DNA of 64,000 nt from Plazaster borealis (taxonomy: Eukaryota; Echinodermata; Asteroidea; Forcipulatida; Labidiasteridae). A model generated the notes under the pieces. It saw only the letters and a program-made list of their open reading frames with translations. It was not told the origin of the DNA and made no database searches. Below are positions 1-11,180 of the stretch, in pieces; within the stretch, counting starts at the first letter, position 1, and each line of letters starts with the position of its first letter. Position numbers and translations under genes: made by a program. Location: assembly GCA_021014325.1 (NCBI GenBank), contig CM037472.1, positions 21,251,063 to 21,315,062 on the forward strand. The letters are read 5' to 3'.

Positions 1-496
1 CCAAAGTATAGAAATATAAAGTTTGGGGAAAAGTGGTTTGAAATAGTGATGAATGGTGGTTATTTGAAAATTAATTTAATCATAAGTGTGTTATGAATAT
101 GAACTATTTTTGTATGGCAATCCATTTGTAAGAGTGTATCTAGTCTAATGCCCTAATTTATTTGTACATTTTTGGAATGTTGTATACAAAGATGTATTCA
201 TTTTTAAACATTAAAGCTGTGGTTTTCAACATCAAGAATCCGTAATGGTACATGACATTCAATTAGTTTAAAATAAATGACCTTTTATCGATAAATGTTG
301 TTTTTGTCGCCAAGCATTTAGCTGCAAAAAAACCGCTGGTAGATATTTTTATATGCTTCTTGTGTATTCACGGTAGAGCCTTTTGAGATGTAGATAATTA
401 ATCTTGATATTGTATTGCCATAAAATAAAGATGTACATATGGAAATAAAGAAGTCATGTTTGCAAGAAATAATAAAAATTGCTCCATTCAGTTTCT
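1..496. other. AT-rich stretch, no gene recognised
   Basis: I see no coding exon here. AATAAA-type signals on the plus strand near 422-450 would fit the end of a 3' UTR from a gene lying to the left, but nothing confirms it. Confidence 0.3.
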
Positions 497-800
497 TTAC
501 CTTGGTAGGTAGTGATTTAACCAGTTAAAGCTGGGGATCGTCCATTTTTTCCCTTCCACCCCGACGGGATATTTTCTGGGAATTGCCAGAATTGTTTTTC
601 TTTGAGAGTATCGTTGGCACAAAGAAACCCTGACTTGACAAAGCCAAGAAAACAAAGATTCTCTTTGAAGCACCAGGATTTGTTGTTTCTCTGTTAAGAA
701 AGTACCATATTCACATCCATGAATCGCAAGAACCTCAGCTGTTAGACACGGCCACCAATTGGGTCCATGGTCGAAACCAAAGCTGGAACCTCCAATTGAA
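497..800 (-). repeat. Dispersed repeat, related to 58640-58780
   Basis: The reverse complement of about 685-750 closely matches 58695-58770, sharing CAGCTGAGGTT, GCGATTCATGG and TTCTTAACAGAGAA. A 104-codon open frame crosses it, but its conceptual product matches only the same repeat, so I treat it as non-coding mobile sequence. Class unknown. Confidence 0.5.
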
Positions 801-959
801 AAATAACACACATTTATGTAGAAAAATATATTTGAAAATTTAAAATGATTTGTTTTTAATATTGTATATATCGCAGCAGCATCCTTTACATGTATTATAC
901 ATTATTCTTTTTGGGGAGACAATTACTTCATTATGTCATATTGTAGGCCGGCATTGTTC

Positions 960-1480
960 CATCTATCATTCAAAACCACAGTGAATGATATTGAATGGTC
1001 AGACAGTAGGAGGGTTGACTGTATTGTGTAGATGCGATCACTTCATGATGTCATATTACAGGCTGACATTGTTCATCTATCATTCAAAACCACAGTGGAT
1101 GATATTGAATGGTCAGACAGTAGGAGGGTTGACTATACTGTGTAGATGCCATCACTTCATGATGTCATATTGCAGGCTTGCATTGTTCATCTATCATTCA
1201 AACCCACATTTGATAATATAGAATGGTCAGACAGTAGGAGGGTTGACTGTACTGTACTGTGTAGATGCCAACACTTCATGTCATATTGCAGGCTGGCATA
1301 GTTTATCATACAAAACCACAGTGGATGACATGAAATGGTCATACAGTAGGAGGGTTGACTGTACTGCTTAGATTCATTCACCACGTGATATCACAGTGTA
1401 GAATAGCTCATTCATCATTCAAAACCACAGTGGAGGACATGAAATGGACATACAGAAGAAGAGTTAATTGTTTCAAGACA
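960..1480 (+). repeat. Minisatellite, unit about 113 bases
   Basis: About four and a half imperfect units, each containing ATCATTCAAAACCACAGTGG, GGTCAGACAGTAGGAGGGTT and CATATTGCAGGCTGGCAT. The array lies just past the TAF1A stop codon and could fall in its 3' UTR. The same unit recurs at 38985-39415 inside a TMX1 intron. Short open frames through the units come from the repeat and are not genes. Confidence 0.85.
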
Positions 1481-1606
1481 TACACAAATCAAACCACACA
1501 GTCATTATTGCTGTGACCTACAGAAGGAAAAATCCTAAGATTTTGTACAACTCCTGAGTTCTTGTGAGGAATCCATTCGGAATGAGCAACATTCCCTCAA
1601 CGCCTT

Positions 1607-4600
1607 CTAGGATTCCAGGTCATAGTCTTCAAATAATTCAGTTGCTTTTTTTAGGAGCTTGATGTATTTCTCGTTTTTCTTGGTGAAGTACTTCTTCACA
1701 GTTTTGACAAACGGTGATTCTGTGGAAAAGAATTTATACCAATGTCTGTTAACTTATTAGGTCAATTTGGTCCACATACTGGCAAACACTTTGTGCCATA
1801 ATTTTTTGTTTAATGTCTTGTCAGAGTTTTGTGTGAGAAAACAAATTCAATCTAAAAAATATGTTCATTTAATGCATATCCCTGGAAACTGATGCTACCA
1901 TATCCAGACTTCAAGTTCGAGCAGCCACAAAAACGTAGAGAAAATTAAATTGACAATTATCTTTCAACCTGGCAATGGGTGATCAAGTGTGTAGAGAGTA
2001 ATAGTTTGTGCGTCGTGTCGATGCAGAGTGGTCTAGCACATCAGACTCCAGTTCTGATGGCATAGGCATTGGCGGCTACAGCTATGGCTACGACTGTTGC
2101 TAAGGATGTCCTATACTTCAATGCATGATGTCATGGAAATCTAGCCATAGCCGTAGCCGCCATTTTGGACACGGCATTACATTGATTACAAAGTTGTTGA
2201 CTAACCTGGAGTGTGAATGAAAATGGCAACCAAAGCTTTCTGCAGTACAACTTTCTTATTACTCTTGAGTAGACCTTGAGCTGACTTGACATCAAAGTGA
2301 TAGGATGGCCACCAGTTTCTCACATTCCAACAATCTTGAGCTGCTTTAATAGCGATAGGATCCTGTCTGAAAGATCAAGAGAGAAAACAGCAAAACTAAG
2401 TCATCGAACCATTCACCAATTCATGACCTTCTTACTCCAAATCCCAGTTTGCAGTCATCTTTACAGCATTGAGAGATCTAGGTAGCCAGACAGGTTTGGC
2501 GCAAGACTACCAGCCTAAGACTAACTATCTCAGTTTGCAGAACACATGTACATGTACTGTAACACCGAAAATCATGATTTAAATCTTTGTTCGACCATAA
2601 CCGATCTAAGATACACCTCATTAATTTCCTATGTGGATTATTATGAAAATTTAATTCTCTGAAAATTATTTTTAAAAGTAAAAGACAGAAGAGTACAGCA
2701 CCCCTTGCCTTATGTAGCTACCCAATTCCATTTCCATACAATCTTGCTGCACAATTTTGTTCCAGCATGCCTTTCTCTATCATAACCCCTGGAATTACCC
2801 ATTTACTTTGAATGTGTCAAAATAAGAGACACATTTAAATAAGGCCTGTGGTCCATCCAACCTATATAGTACCTAGTAAAAGTGGCATCAAGTCAAAGAG
2901 CATCTGGTGCCCTCTCATTCTTCTGTGATCAATTTATTGCAAGCCGAGCAAGGTAACCGCCTAAATCACAGTTTAAATCAAACAGACATGCAACTTTTCA
3001 GGAGATCACCAGCTGATTTCCTCTCTTTTGGTTTTGTAAGCTGTGCCATTGAAACTTAAAACCCAGTACAAATTCTCACTGTGCTTGGAAATCTTTTTTT
3101 TTCACAAACTGTGGTTGCATGACTGTTGAAACGTGATCACTTCAAAATCCTTGCAATTTTGACATGCACATGCCAAGTGCCCTACAAGCATTCAGAAAGT
3201 TTTCAACAAGCACGGGAGCCGATAACTGTTGTTTTTCAGTGTCTTCCACGGGCTAGTGATGAGAGGGGATAACATGACATGCTACCTATGGGATCAAGGT
3301 TAGCAGCTACGGCCAGGAAACGTGTTCATCATTCAAGGGACCATGTCACACAAAAAGATACTTTGTTTGGCAGGGGTTTCAACAGCACCCCGAAATCTTT
3401 TGGTTAATCACCGTTTGTTAATATTTCTTACCTCTGAAATGTCTTTGTCAAGTGTTTTGCAAGAATCTTCCAGGGTTCTAGCCTCTTAAACCAGTACGGA
3501 TAGTCCAACATATTGAATAGTGTATTGGTGAGTGCATAGATTCTTTCGTTGTAATTCTTTTTGTTCTTTGATTTGACTGCAAGCTGCTGGAGATGCACCA
3601 GCTCTACTGCAAGTGGATCGGAGGGAATTCTTCTCACAAACTCCTAAAATTATAAAAACAAACAAAAAGAAACAATCATTGTATTAACCAGTTACAATCG
3701 GACGAGGTGTATGCACGCACTTTTTTTGTGGACACACGACCGGAAATCAGTAAACACACTTTTGTAATGCACTCGGAATCCTGGAACATTAACATGCACG
3801 GACATTCCCTTGTGTAACACTCACCATGCAACGATTCATTTCCCCCGTACAAATAGGGACAAAGGGTACTGGAATTCATGCTTAATCTCCCTTTTTTCCG
3901 GGGTTTACTGTGTAGCAATCCAAATAAGTAACTGTGACTTGTGGGGTCTTCGTACGCTTTTTACAGTAATTTCAGACAGAAATATCTCTCTGGAGGAATG
4001 GTACTGGCATGAACTTTCTAATCATCAGTGAGCTTTCAGATTGAATGAAATTATTATTTTGAATAACTATTGTGAGGAAATCATGTACTTTGTCTTTAAC
4101 AGTTTTTATAATTCACATGAATTATTCATGAATGCTACCTTGAGAACCTGCATCAGATCGTTTTTACTTCCATTGTTGCGTTTCAGAAATCTGTACAGAT
4201 ATCTGAAGGCATTGGGATTGTCTTCACACTGAGTGCAGTACTTCTCAAGGACCTCCTTGGCTTCCTCTATCTTACCCGTCGTCTCCAGTATCTAAAAGAA
4301 ATGAACAACACAATCAAAATCAAAGACATTGCGATGAAGTTTGTGTATGTTAATATTCAGAAAAAAAAGAGGAAACTACCTAACACTAGCACAACAAACT
4401 TTGTATTTTACTTTTCAGTTTCAATGAGCTAAAAAAGAAGAAGAAGAAAGCGGTGATCAGCAGATCAGCTGAGAAGTTGCAAACCAGAATATTGTTTTAC
4501 ACGAACTGAATTTACTGTCTGTTGCAACACTTGTGTGACTATATGGCGTGTCGTGGCCGAGCGGTTAAGAGCACTGGACACAAATTCTTGTGTTTCTGAT

Positions 4601-7600
4601 CAGCAGAGTGTGGGTTCGAGTCCTGGTCATGGCACTTGTGTCCTTGAGCAAGAAACTTTACCATTATTGCTTTGTCCTTTGGATGGGACATTAAGCCGTA
4701 GGTCCCGTGCACTAGGATTGGTAGTGAACGTCAAAGAACCCAGAACACTTATCGTGGAAGAGTAGGCGTTAACTCCGGCTTTTTCTGGTTCACATTGCAA
4801 GCACCCTTGTTTACAGGTTTCCTCAGGCTTGCGAGCTACAGTGATTAATTTCACTCATGAGACATTCTTGGTATCATTCCCAGAAAATATAATACTAATA
4901 ACCTCCTATACATAAATAAGATTTGCAGAAAATTTGAGCCTCTTGTCGCAGTGATTTAATCGTCAGATACTACTGGAGATACTGCACCTATGGAAGCAAA
5001 CATGATTACCTCAACATGTTTAGTGATGAAGATATCCCAGACGCCAGGTTTACCATAGACTCTTCCCAGGTTCACACAAGCTCTTTTCCCCTCAAACTCT
5101 CCGCTCTCTCCATGAGGAATGAATCATACATCACATTTACTACAATACATGTGTGCACATCTTTTTTTGATATGATCACAGGATTGTTTAAAGGGATTGT
5201 ATATGTTTGGTAATTGGAATCCACTGTTTGTTTCAATCCTATATAGTTGTAGATATATACCATACAACTAACCTGTGAAAATTTCATTTCAAAAGGTGGT
5301 AGCGTTTTTTGGAGTGGTTATGTCCCTCCACGCATGAAGAATAATCTGAAATTGAAATACACAATCTGAGAAACCTTACTGTCAGTAACACTTCTCAGAT
5401 TCAAATTTTTGGGGGGTAAAAAGTGATATCTTTTACCATAACCGCAGTACTTCTAAGTGAAAAAATTCTCAAAATGCATTATACTATCCAAAGCTGCTGT
5501 ACTTCTTACCAGGTAAGTTTTGATTGCCATTAATTTTCAGAGTCATTACCAAACAATACAGACCCTTTAAGAGATTGGTAATTGAATATGTTTTTCAAGT
5601 AACAAACCAGAAGGGAAACTGACTGGGTAATTTGTTGATAATTTTGGGTTGAACAAAGAAAAATTTACTAGAGTGGGACTTGAACCTGCAACCTCGGTAT
5701 TAACGTACCAGCGCTCTCCCAACTAAGCTATCTAGCCCTATGTTGGCAGTCTCCCTATTTTGTCAATATCTTTGTTTGGGGGTGCCAGTCAGAAGCCATT
5801 CAACCTGTAACTGCTGTAACTGACGCAGGTCACAGATTCAAGTCCAGCTTTAGTCAATTTTTTCCTTGTTCAACCCAAAATTATGTTTCTTTTTAAATGA
5901 TAAGTTTCAATCTGAAACCTAACTGATTACCAAGTTCCTATTTGTACCAATAGACCAGAAAAGTATTTCTATCTGAGATACTGTCTAAGTTGTGAAAATA
6001 GCGTTTAAAACCGTACCCCAAATCATCATTGCTTATTTTGATTGCGGCAATCGAAATAAGCCCAATATGAACTTGAAGGTTATGTAGTGTTTACTGAAAA
6101 CAAATGAAAATGGATACAAACCCCAATTTCTTTACCTTTAAATTTGAAATAATTATAAAGTCTCTCAAAAACAAGACAATTCTAATGAGGAAACTCTTTC
6201 AGAAGGTCATTTGTGTAATCTGTAATTATCAAGTCAGGGGGATTGCCTTTTACAACAGAAAATTAAAACACAGCGCTACAACAACTCATTTGTCTCAACA
6301 GCAATTTGATTTAAAGTAGCTGTGCTATTCCGAGTTCTCAGTTTTATGAACAACCTTTTGTGAATATTTAACTTTGTAAAAATAAAATATTTTGAATCTT
6401 TTTAATTCTACCCTAATTATATTTGTATTCTTCTTGATATTCTTTCTTTATCGGTTTAATGTATCTGTCAGTTTGTTTAATTGTTCTAAATGTTATTGTT
6501 TTTTTCTTTAGTGTTTGAATCAAGGCCAGTTTGAATTTCCCAGTGTGGGATAATAAAGTTTTTATCTTGTCTTATCTTATTTTATCTTATCTTGTCTTAT
6601 GTTATGTTATCTTATCTTATCTAATCTTATCTTGTCTGAACTAGTTCATTATAACTGTTGAATAACAGACCAGCGGTATCCACCTGCTGACTCTCTTTGT
6701 CCAAAGAGTCCAAATACTTCTGATGCCATGCCATGTACTGTAGCATCCCTGAGTAGGAGTTGATCAACAGCTCCCAGAACTTGGATGTCTTCACTTCCTC
6801 TTTCCGCACTTTGGTTCGTTTGAAACGCTTGAAAGACTGAGGAATAAAAAATTGTTTTCTCAATTAAGATTTAGAACCAGATTTTACAGAGCCTGTTTCT
6901 GGTTTCATTTTTTCAAATTCATAGAATACATAAACAAGTATAATACAATAAAAATTTTGGGGCCAATGTAAACAGAATATCTGGACTATTCAGAAATTGT
7001 GAAATCATAATCATGAAAGTAATATTTGTTTGGAATGACAACTGGTCAGCAAAATAATTTTCTCAAAACTCTGATCTTTAGAAAATGTTTCAGGGAGTCT
7101 TTTCAAGGGTTTGCCTTTAACTTTGTGGCGTGTCGTGGCCGAGCGGACAAGCTCTGGTGTTTTTGATCAGCAGAGTGCCGGTCTTGACACTTGTGTACTT
7201 AAGCAAGACAATTAACCATTATTGCTGCGTCCTTCGGATGGGACGTAAAGCCATTGGTCCTGTATTTTTTGTAATGCACATAAATTAACCCAGTGCACTT
7301 ATTGTAAAGTGAAGGGGTTCGCCCCGGTAATCCGGAATAGGTCTCAGGCTTCAAAACGTAGCTCCGCATACCTTACAGGAAAAAATACTGAGCGCTTTGA
7401 GACACCTATCCGGTGTGATATAAAGCGCTATATAAGAACTGCGTGTTATCAATATTAATATATTTGGTTTGCGGTAACACCATGTGTGTATCTACTTGCC
7501 AGGTCGTAATTAACTGTACTACCGCGGAGTCAGTTCTTGGATTGGTCTCAACGTTTCGACTAGCTTGCTCTAGTCATCGTCAGGAGATATTATCAATATT

Positions 7601-10600
7601 ATCAATATTATCAATATTATTAACTTTTTTAGGGGCCAGCTGTCAGCTTTTTTTCACTACTTCATATCTCATATGAAATAAGAATGCTTTTCAACACTGA
7701 TGATTAGCCAGCCAGACCACTTGGAGAGAATTTTGACTGGTCCTTAGTTGTTTTAACTGGCACTTAGCCAGCGGACCACTGTTAAGAGAGAACGCTGCTT
7801 GTTCAAAATTTAAAAGCACTATCCAGCCCATGCACACATGCTCCTGTACGTGATAGCCTTTCTCAGGCGATTGTACAGTACTATTCCGATCCAGATCCAG
7901 ATCCTGTTGTGGTACCTACCCTGACTTCCAGATGAGCCTCTTTAAATTGCTGTCTACTAAGGAGGTAAAACACCTTCTCCAGTCTCTTCTTCTTTAGCTG
8001 TTTATTGACTCCTTCTAGTTTACTATCGACAAGAACAGTGTAAGTAGGGATTAAGATACAATTTGTAAAGTTTTTATAATATTAAGTAATAAGCCACAAG
8101 GGAAACTGACTTGGTAAATTTTTAACAATTTGGGGTTGAACAAAGTAATATTGAAATATTTACAAAATAGGGAAACAGCCAACATTAGGGCAAGATAGCT
8201 CAGTTGGTCCAGCACTTGCACGTTAATCTGGAGGTCGCAGGTTCAAACCCTGCTCAAGTCAATTTGTCTTTGTTCAACCCAAAATGTTTCTAATAATACT
8301 AGTAATTTTATGCTTATAATCCCGCTTCAAACAACAACAGACAAAGAACCTGATTAGAAAATAAAAAAAGTTTGTTGGAAAGATCAAAGTAGCTCACCTG
8401 TTGAACTGTTCAATCAAAGTAGGGTCTGAGACTGGATGATTGTATAAAATCTCCACACCACACTGCGAATAGAATAAGACACATCTTGACCGTTAATGAC
8501 CGTTTGGTGTGAGGACATTTTGTCGCAGGCAGTGGTAAACACAGGATCAGGGCTGATGCTTTATTTTTTGAAAGGGCAGGGGCACCAAGGCATTTTCTCC
8601 TTGGTAAAGAGCACCTCTATGAGGAAATTGTAAATTTCTATTGGAGCATTTCAAGGGACACCAAGGCAATGACCAGGGGCAATAGAGGCAGTTTCCCGCA
8701 TGAGGTATCAGGCCTGCAGGAAGGGTTGGCTTTGGCCCAACCAGGGGTCATCACTGACAAAAAGTTTGGAAACCAGGGGCAAAAATTTGGGAGGTAAATT
8801 AGATTATGACATTTCCACCTTTTGGTAACCCCTTGAGTTATAGATTTCAAGGAGCTTTTTGAAACAGCGACCAAAAATGCTAGATCAAAGAGCAAGATTT
8901 CTTCATGTAAGGATAAACAGCTACTTTTTTTCACCAGGCAGATTTAAAAGTCTGAAGTTCATCATCTCTGCCTAACCAGGGACCTCACATTAAAGGTATC
9001 GTACACGTTTGGTAATGACTCAAAACAAATATTAGCATAAAAACTGACTCGGTAACAAGCAACAGAGAGCTGTTGATAGTATAAAACATTGTAGGAAACG
9101 ACTCCCTCTGAAGTAACGTAGTTTTTGAGAAAGAGGTAATTTCTCACTAAAATAATAAAAACTTCTTGCAAGAAGTTTTTATTCCTATCTGAAAGCACAC
9201 AAATTTGTACAACAAGGGTGTTTTTTTCTTTCATCATTTTCTTGCAACTTCGATTACCAATTGAGCCCAAATTTTCACAGGCTTGTTATTGTATGCATAT
9301 GTTGGGATACACCAAGTGAGAACACTGGTCTTTGACAATTACCAAACGTGTTCAGTGCCTTTAATGTCCTCCATACCTTCCAGACATAATCTTCATACTG
9401 ATGCCTGGGGAAAAGGCACATCATTTCTACAGCATGACTTGCTTCATTCCATCGATGTGTTAGCAGACATTCCCTCAGGCAAGCCAGCAGCAAAGGAAAG
9501 CCCGTCTTCTCTCCAATGCTAAATCTGTCCGTTACGTTCTCTACAATCGAGGGAAATCAAAGGAAGTATTGATCTAAATCATTATCAGAACTAAATGAAG
9601 AAAACAAATACAAATTAACAAAATATTTCTTTTATTCTCTTGTCAAGTTGGTCATCGGTAAATTAATCATTTATTTCAATATAAATTCTGGTTGTGAAGC
9701 CAAGTACTCTCAGAAAAGCGAACTTAATCACTGTACTAGCCAAGAACCCCATGGCGAGAAGACAAAGAAGGAAGTTTCAGTTTTAGATGTGGGAGGAAAA
9801 CTCTAGAGATTTATTCCAGGGAAAACCAATGCAATCAGGTAGGGACTGAAAATGCAATACACATAATGCCCAAAACAGGTTTCGAATTAAGTTGGGTAAA
9901 GAACTTTGGGGGAAAAAAGTAATGAGAGATCAGGTAAGATTATAGCTGTTGAGATCCAAGTAGAAACCTGTGCAAGTTTAAAACTTGCCTCCAAAACTTG
10001 CGCAGGTTTTTACCTTGTGCTCAACAGTTCCTAGGCTAGCCCCATTTAATAAATACAACAGACAGCTATTTATGGGGCTAATCCAAGGCAAACTTTCATA
10101 AGGAAAAAGAAATTCACTTTTTAAAAAGTCTTTGAGACCAGGCAGGTGCTCCTCTTCTTCATCTGAGTCTTCTTCATCAGAATCAAAGATTGACGTGTCT
10201 GATGTGTCGACATCACTCACATCCTTGGATGCATCGTTTATGGACTCTGTATCATGCGGTGTATTTTCATCCTAGACGAGGGAGAGACATGATACAAATA
10301 ATTACAGATAATTTTAGTAAACTAATATGAAAAACATTGGTACAGCTCTGGATTGATGATTTGGTAATCAAAGTGATGTTCATTGGTATGTCAAAAAAAT
10401 TATTAGTAATAATAATTTACAAACTTTTTATAGTTCCAGCCTACAATGTATAAACAATAACAATCATTTTCTGTTTAACTCAACAACCAACAAAAATTCT
10501 CTAGCAAAACAATAAAAACAGCATCCTGCATGTCCTGCTAGAGTTGGCGCGGGGCTTGAGCTACTCACCAGTATTTGGGGTTGTAAATCAACAAAACAAA

Positions 10601-11114
10601 AGCTATAGACCATGTGTGATGTCACATGTTTACAAAAGAGCCACAGAGCCTGGACTTTTTGCAGACAGCTCAATGGACGACGAAAACATTATATCTTAAA
10701 TTGTACGAAGATTGCACTGTCTGATTTTAACCAACTTTTGAAATGAATAAAGGGGGGCACATCTCAAAACTTGTTCAGCTGTGTTACTCTTGAATTTATG
10801 TGAAAATTGACACACAAAATGTACAATTTCCCATAGCCAGGCTGTATCCCGCCTGCAAGAAAAGCCCTGGAATGTACAAAAGGTCACTTTTAATTGTAAA
10901 CAAAGGTTATATGATCTGTTGCCATGACTAATTAGTAAAAATAGTGGGCAGAGACTGATACCTTTGTTTTGTGACGTGGGCCTGTCAATTCAAGCCAGTT
11001 ATCCCTTTCAAACAAAAATTTAGTTTTGACATTTTCATCAAAATATGAGTTATAGCTTACCGTTTTAAAATCATCATCACTCGATTCTTGGTCTTTCGAT
11101 TCGTCCATTGTCAT
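1607..11114 (-). CDS. TAF1A: TAF1A, TBP-associated factor of RNA polymerase I, subunit A
   Basis: Subunit of SL1/TIF-IB, which recruits Pol I to the rDNA promoter in the nucleolus. Exons in gene order: 11114-11061, 10271-10014, 9538-9377, 8462-8398, 8022-7920, 6836-6642, about 5105-5010, 4291-4139, 3643-3432, 2366-2206, 1719-1607 (TAG). All but three boundaries have clear GT/AG sites and the phases agree. The product is about 523 aa; human TAF1A is 450 aa. Diagnostic matches are NPNAFRYLYRFLKR (exon 8), PGVWDIF (exon 7), YSGMLQYMAWHQK (exon 6) and NWWPSYHF (exon 10). The extra length is an acidic Asp/Glu/Ser-rich N-terminal segment in exon 2. Start uncertain: ATG at 11114 gives MTMDESKD, while an in-frame ATG at 11180 adds 22 residues. 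Weak points are the exon 6 donor (GTTCAG), the exact exon 7 acceptor, and the exon 3 acceptor, set at TAGAG to keep phase. Confidence 0.9.
2030..2170. mobile_element. Inverted-repeat MITE with GGCGGCTACGGCTAC ends
   Basis: The left arm holds GGCGGCTACAGCTATGGCTA and the right arm its approximate reverse complement, TAGCCATAGCCGTAGCCGCC, around a core with TCCTATACTTCAATGCATGA. The same core and arms occur at 53050-53325 and, more diverged, at 19918-20040. Small non-autonomous TIR element; superfamily unassigned. Confidence 0.65.
3676..3920. repeat. Dispersed repeat in a TAF1A intron, related to 58420-58580
   Basis: It shares blocks such as GGTACTGGAATT followed by ATGCT and AATCTC, and a CCCCCATGTG/CCCCCGTAC block, with 58420-58580. 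It lies in the intron between TAF1A exons 8 and 9. Open frames across it on both strands are short and unsupported. Confidence 0.5.
4546..4860 (+). mobile_element. tRNA-derived SINE (Ser/Leu-like head)
   Basis: The head has an A-box-like TGGCCGAGCGGTTAAGAG and a B-box GGGTTCGAGTCC, as in class II tRNAs. The body, with CCTTTGGATGGGACATTAAG and CAGAACACTTATCGTGGAAG, recurs at 7128-7440 and 17640-17965. It lies in a TAF1A intron, sense on plus and so antisense to the gene. The flanking body and the other copies mark it as a SINE and not a working tRNA gene. Confidence 0.8.
5188..5570. mobile_element. Diverged TTAA-flanked MITE, family M1
   Basis: It begins TTAAAGGGATTGTATATGTT and ends AATACAGACCCTTTAA, the M1 end structure seen better preserved at 8990-9364, 49634-50005 and 53761-54133. 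Internal M1 landmarks remain, such as CCTGTGAAAATTT and the GAGTCATTACCAAAC block. TTAA at both ends fits Kolobok-like or piggyBac-like transposition. It sits in the TAF1A intron between exons 6 and 7. Confidence 0.65.
5595..5960. mobile_element. Fold-back element enclosing a tRNA-like segment
   Basis: The outer arms are inverted: GGGTTGAACAAAG near 5645 and CTTGTTCAACCC near 5865. Between them, on minus, lies a tRNA-like stretch (about 5740-5669) with an A-box-like TAGCTTAGTTGGGAG and a B-box GGTTCAAGTCC. Related copies: 8100-8320, 52605-52700 and 57670-57840. The acceptor stem pairs poorly, so I do not call a functional tRNA. Confidence 0.6.
6340..6641 (+). mobile_element. Non-LTR retrotransposon 3' end with (TTATC)n tail
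   Basis: An AT-rich tract ends in TGGGATAATAAAGTTTTTAT followed by an imperfect TTATC/TTGTC microsatellite, the usual look of an L2/CR1/RTE-like 3' end with a short tandem tail. The tail runs up to the donor side of TAF1A exon 6 on the opposite strand, so the first intronic bases after that exon are microsatellite. Confidence 0.6.
7128..7440 (+). mobile_element. tRNA-derived SINE, same family as 4546-4860
   Basis: It has the degenerate head TGGCCGAGCGGACAAG, then the shared body (CCTTCGGATGGGACGTAAAG) and a longer 3' part ending in AAAGCGCTATATAAGAAC, a common invertebrate SINE tail. The B-box is eroded. It lies in the TAF1A intron between exons 5 and 6. Confidence 0.75.
7462..7590 (-). ncRNA. 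Candidate hammerhead-ribozyme relic in a Penelope-like repeat
   Basis: On minus the sequence reads CTGACGA (7583-7577), a stem arm GACTAG (7575-7570), a short loop, the partner CTAGTC (7563-7558), then GAAA (7557-7554). That is the box 1, stem II, box 2 order of a hammerhead core, with one unpaired base before the stem and 6 pairs. The surrounding repeat (GGTTTGCGGTAACACCATGT, and a CTACCGCGGAGT block) recurs in part near 20315 and 46340. Penelope-like elements are known to carry minimal hammerheads. Stems I and III were not resolved, so activity is unproven. Confidence 0.4.
7690..7800. repeat. Dispersed repeat with GCGGACCACTGTTAAG end
   Basis: It contains CAACACTGATGATTAGCCAG and GCGGACCACTGTTAAGAGAG. 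Similar stretches occur at 14995-15085 and, inverted, at 59770-59960 (CTCAACAGTGGTCCGCTGGC). Class unknown. Confidence 0.5.
8100..8320. mobile_element. Fold-back element with embedded tRNA-like segment, plus copy
   Basis: GGGTTGAACAAAG near 8133 is mirrored by CTTTGTTCAACCC near 8270. Inside is a tRNA-like segment (about 8188-8260) with TAGCTCAGTTGGT as A-box and a clean T-arm, GCAGG, loop TTCAAAC, CCTGC. The anticodon and acceptor stems do not fold well, so this is a tRNA-derived insert, not a tRNA gene. Confidence 0.65.
8565..8730. repeat. Dispersed repeat (GCACCAAGGCAATGACC family)
   Basis: Blocks GGGCACCAAGGC, ACACCAAGGCAATGACCAGG and GGCAATAGAGGCAG resemble 34662-35012, 56625-56795 and 63910-64000. 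An open frame here (minus, 8638-8934) is repeat-derived. Confidence 0.45.
8990..9364. mobile_element. TTAA-flanked MITE, family M1
   Basis: TTAAAGGTATCGTACACGTT at the left and the inverted end CGTGTTCAGTGCCTTTAA at the right give short TIRs with TTAA at both sides. It is nearly identical over its length, inverted, to 49634-50005 and 53761-54133. It lies in the TAF1A intron after exon 3, its right end only 11 bases from the exon's donor. Confidence 0.85.
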
Positions 11115-11180
11115 CCTTCCAAACAAGCGATCATTCGGACACTGCTGGAACCAGAAGTTGTTCAGAAGAAATGATTGCAC

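Noticed and set aside
4552..4640. tRNA-Ser/Leu gene
   Set aside because: Good A- and B-boxes, but fused to a 200-base body repeated at three sites, so a SINE.
5273..5345. Possible extra TAF1A exon with good AG and GT sites
   Set aside because: No frame is open through it (73 bases, would need one base removed from the T6 run at 5305-5310). It lies within a diverged M1 MITE, and human alignment does not need it: exon 6 to the 5105-5010 exon suffices.
8188..8260. tRNA gene on plus
   Set aside because: Only the T-arm and box motifs are convincing; the acceptor and anticodon stems do not pair, and the segment recurs in fold-back repeats.
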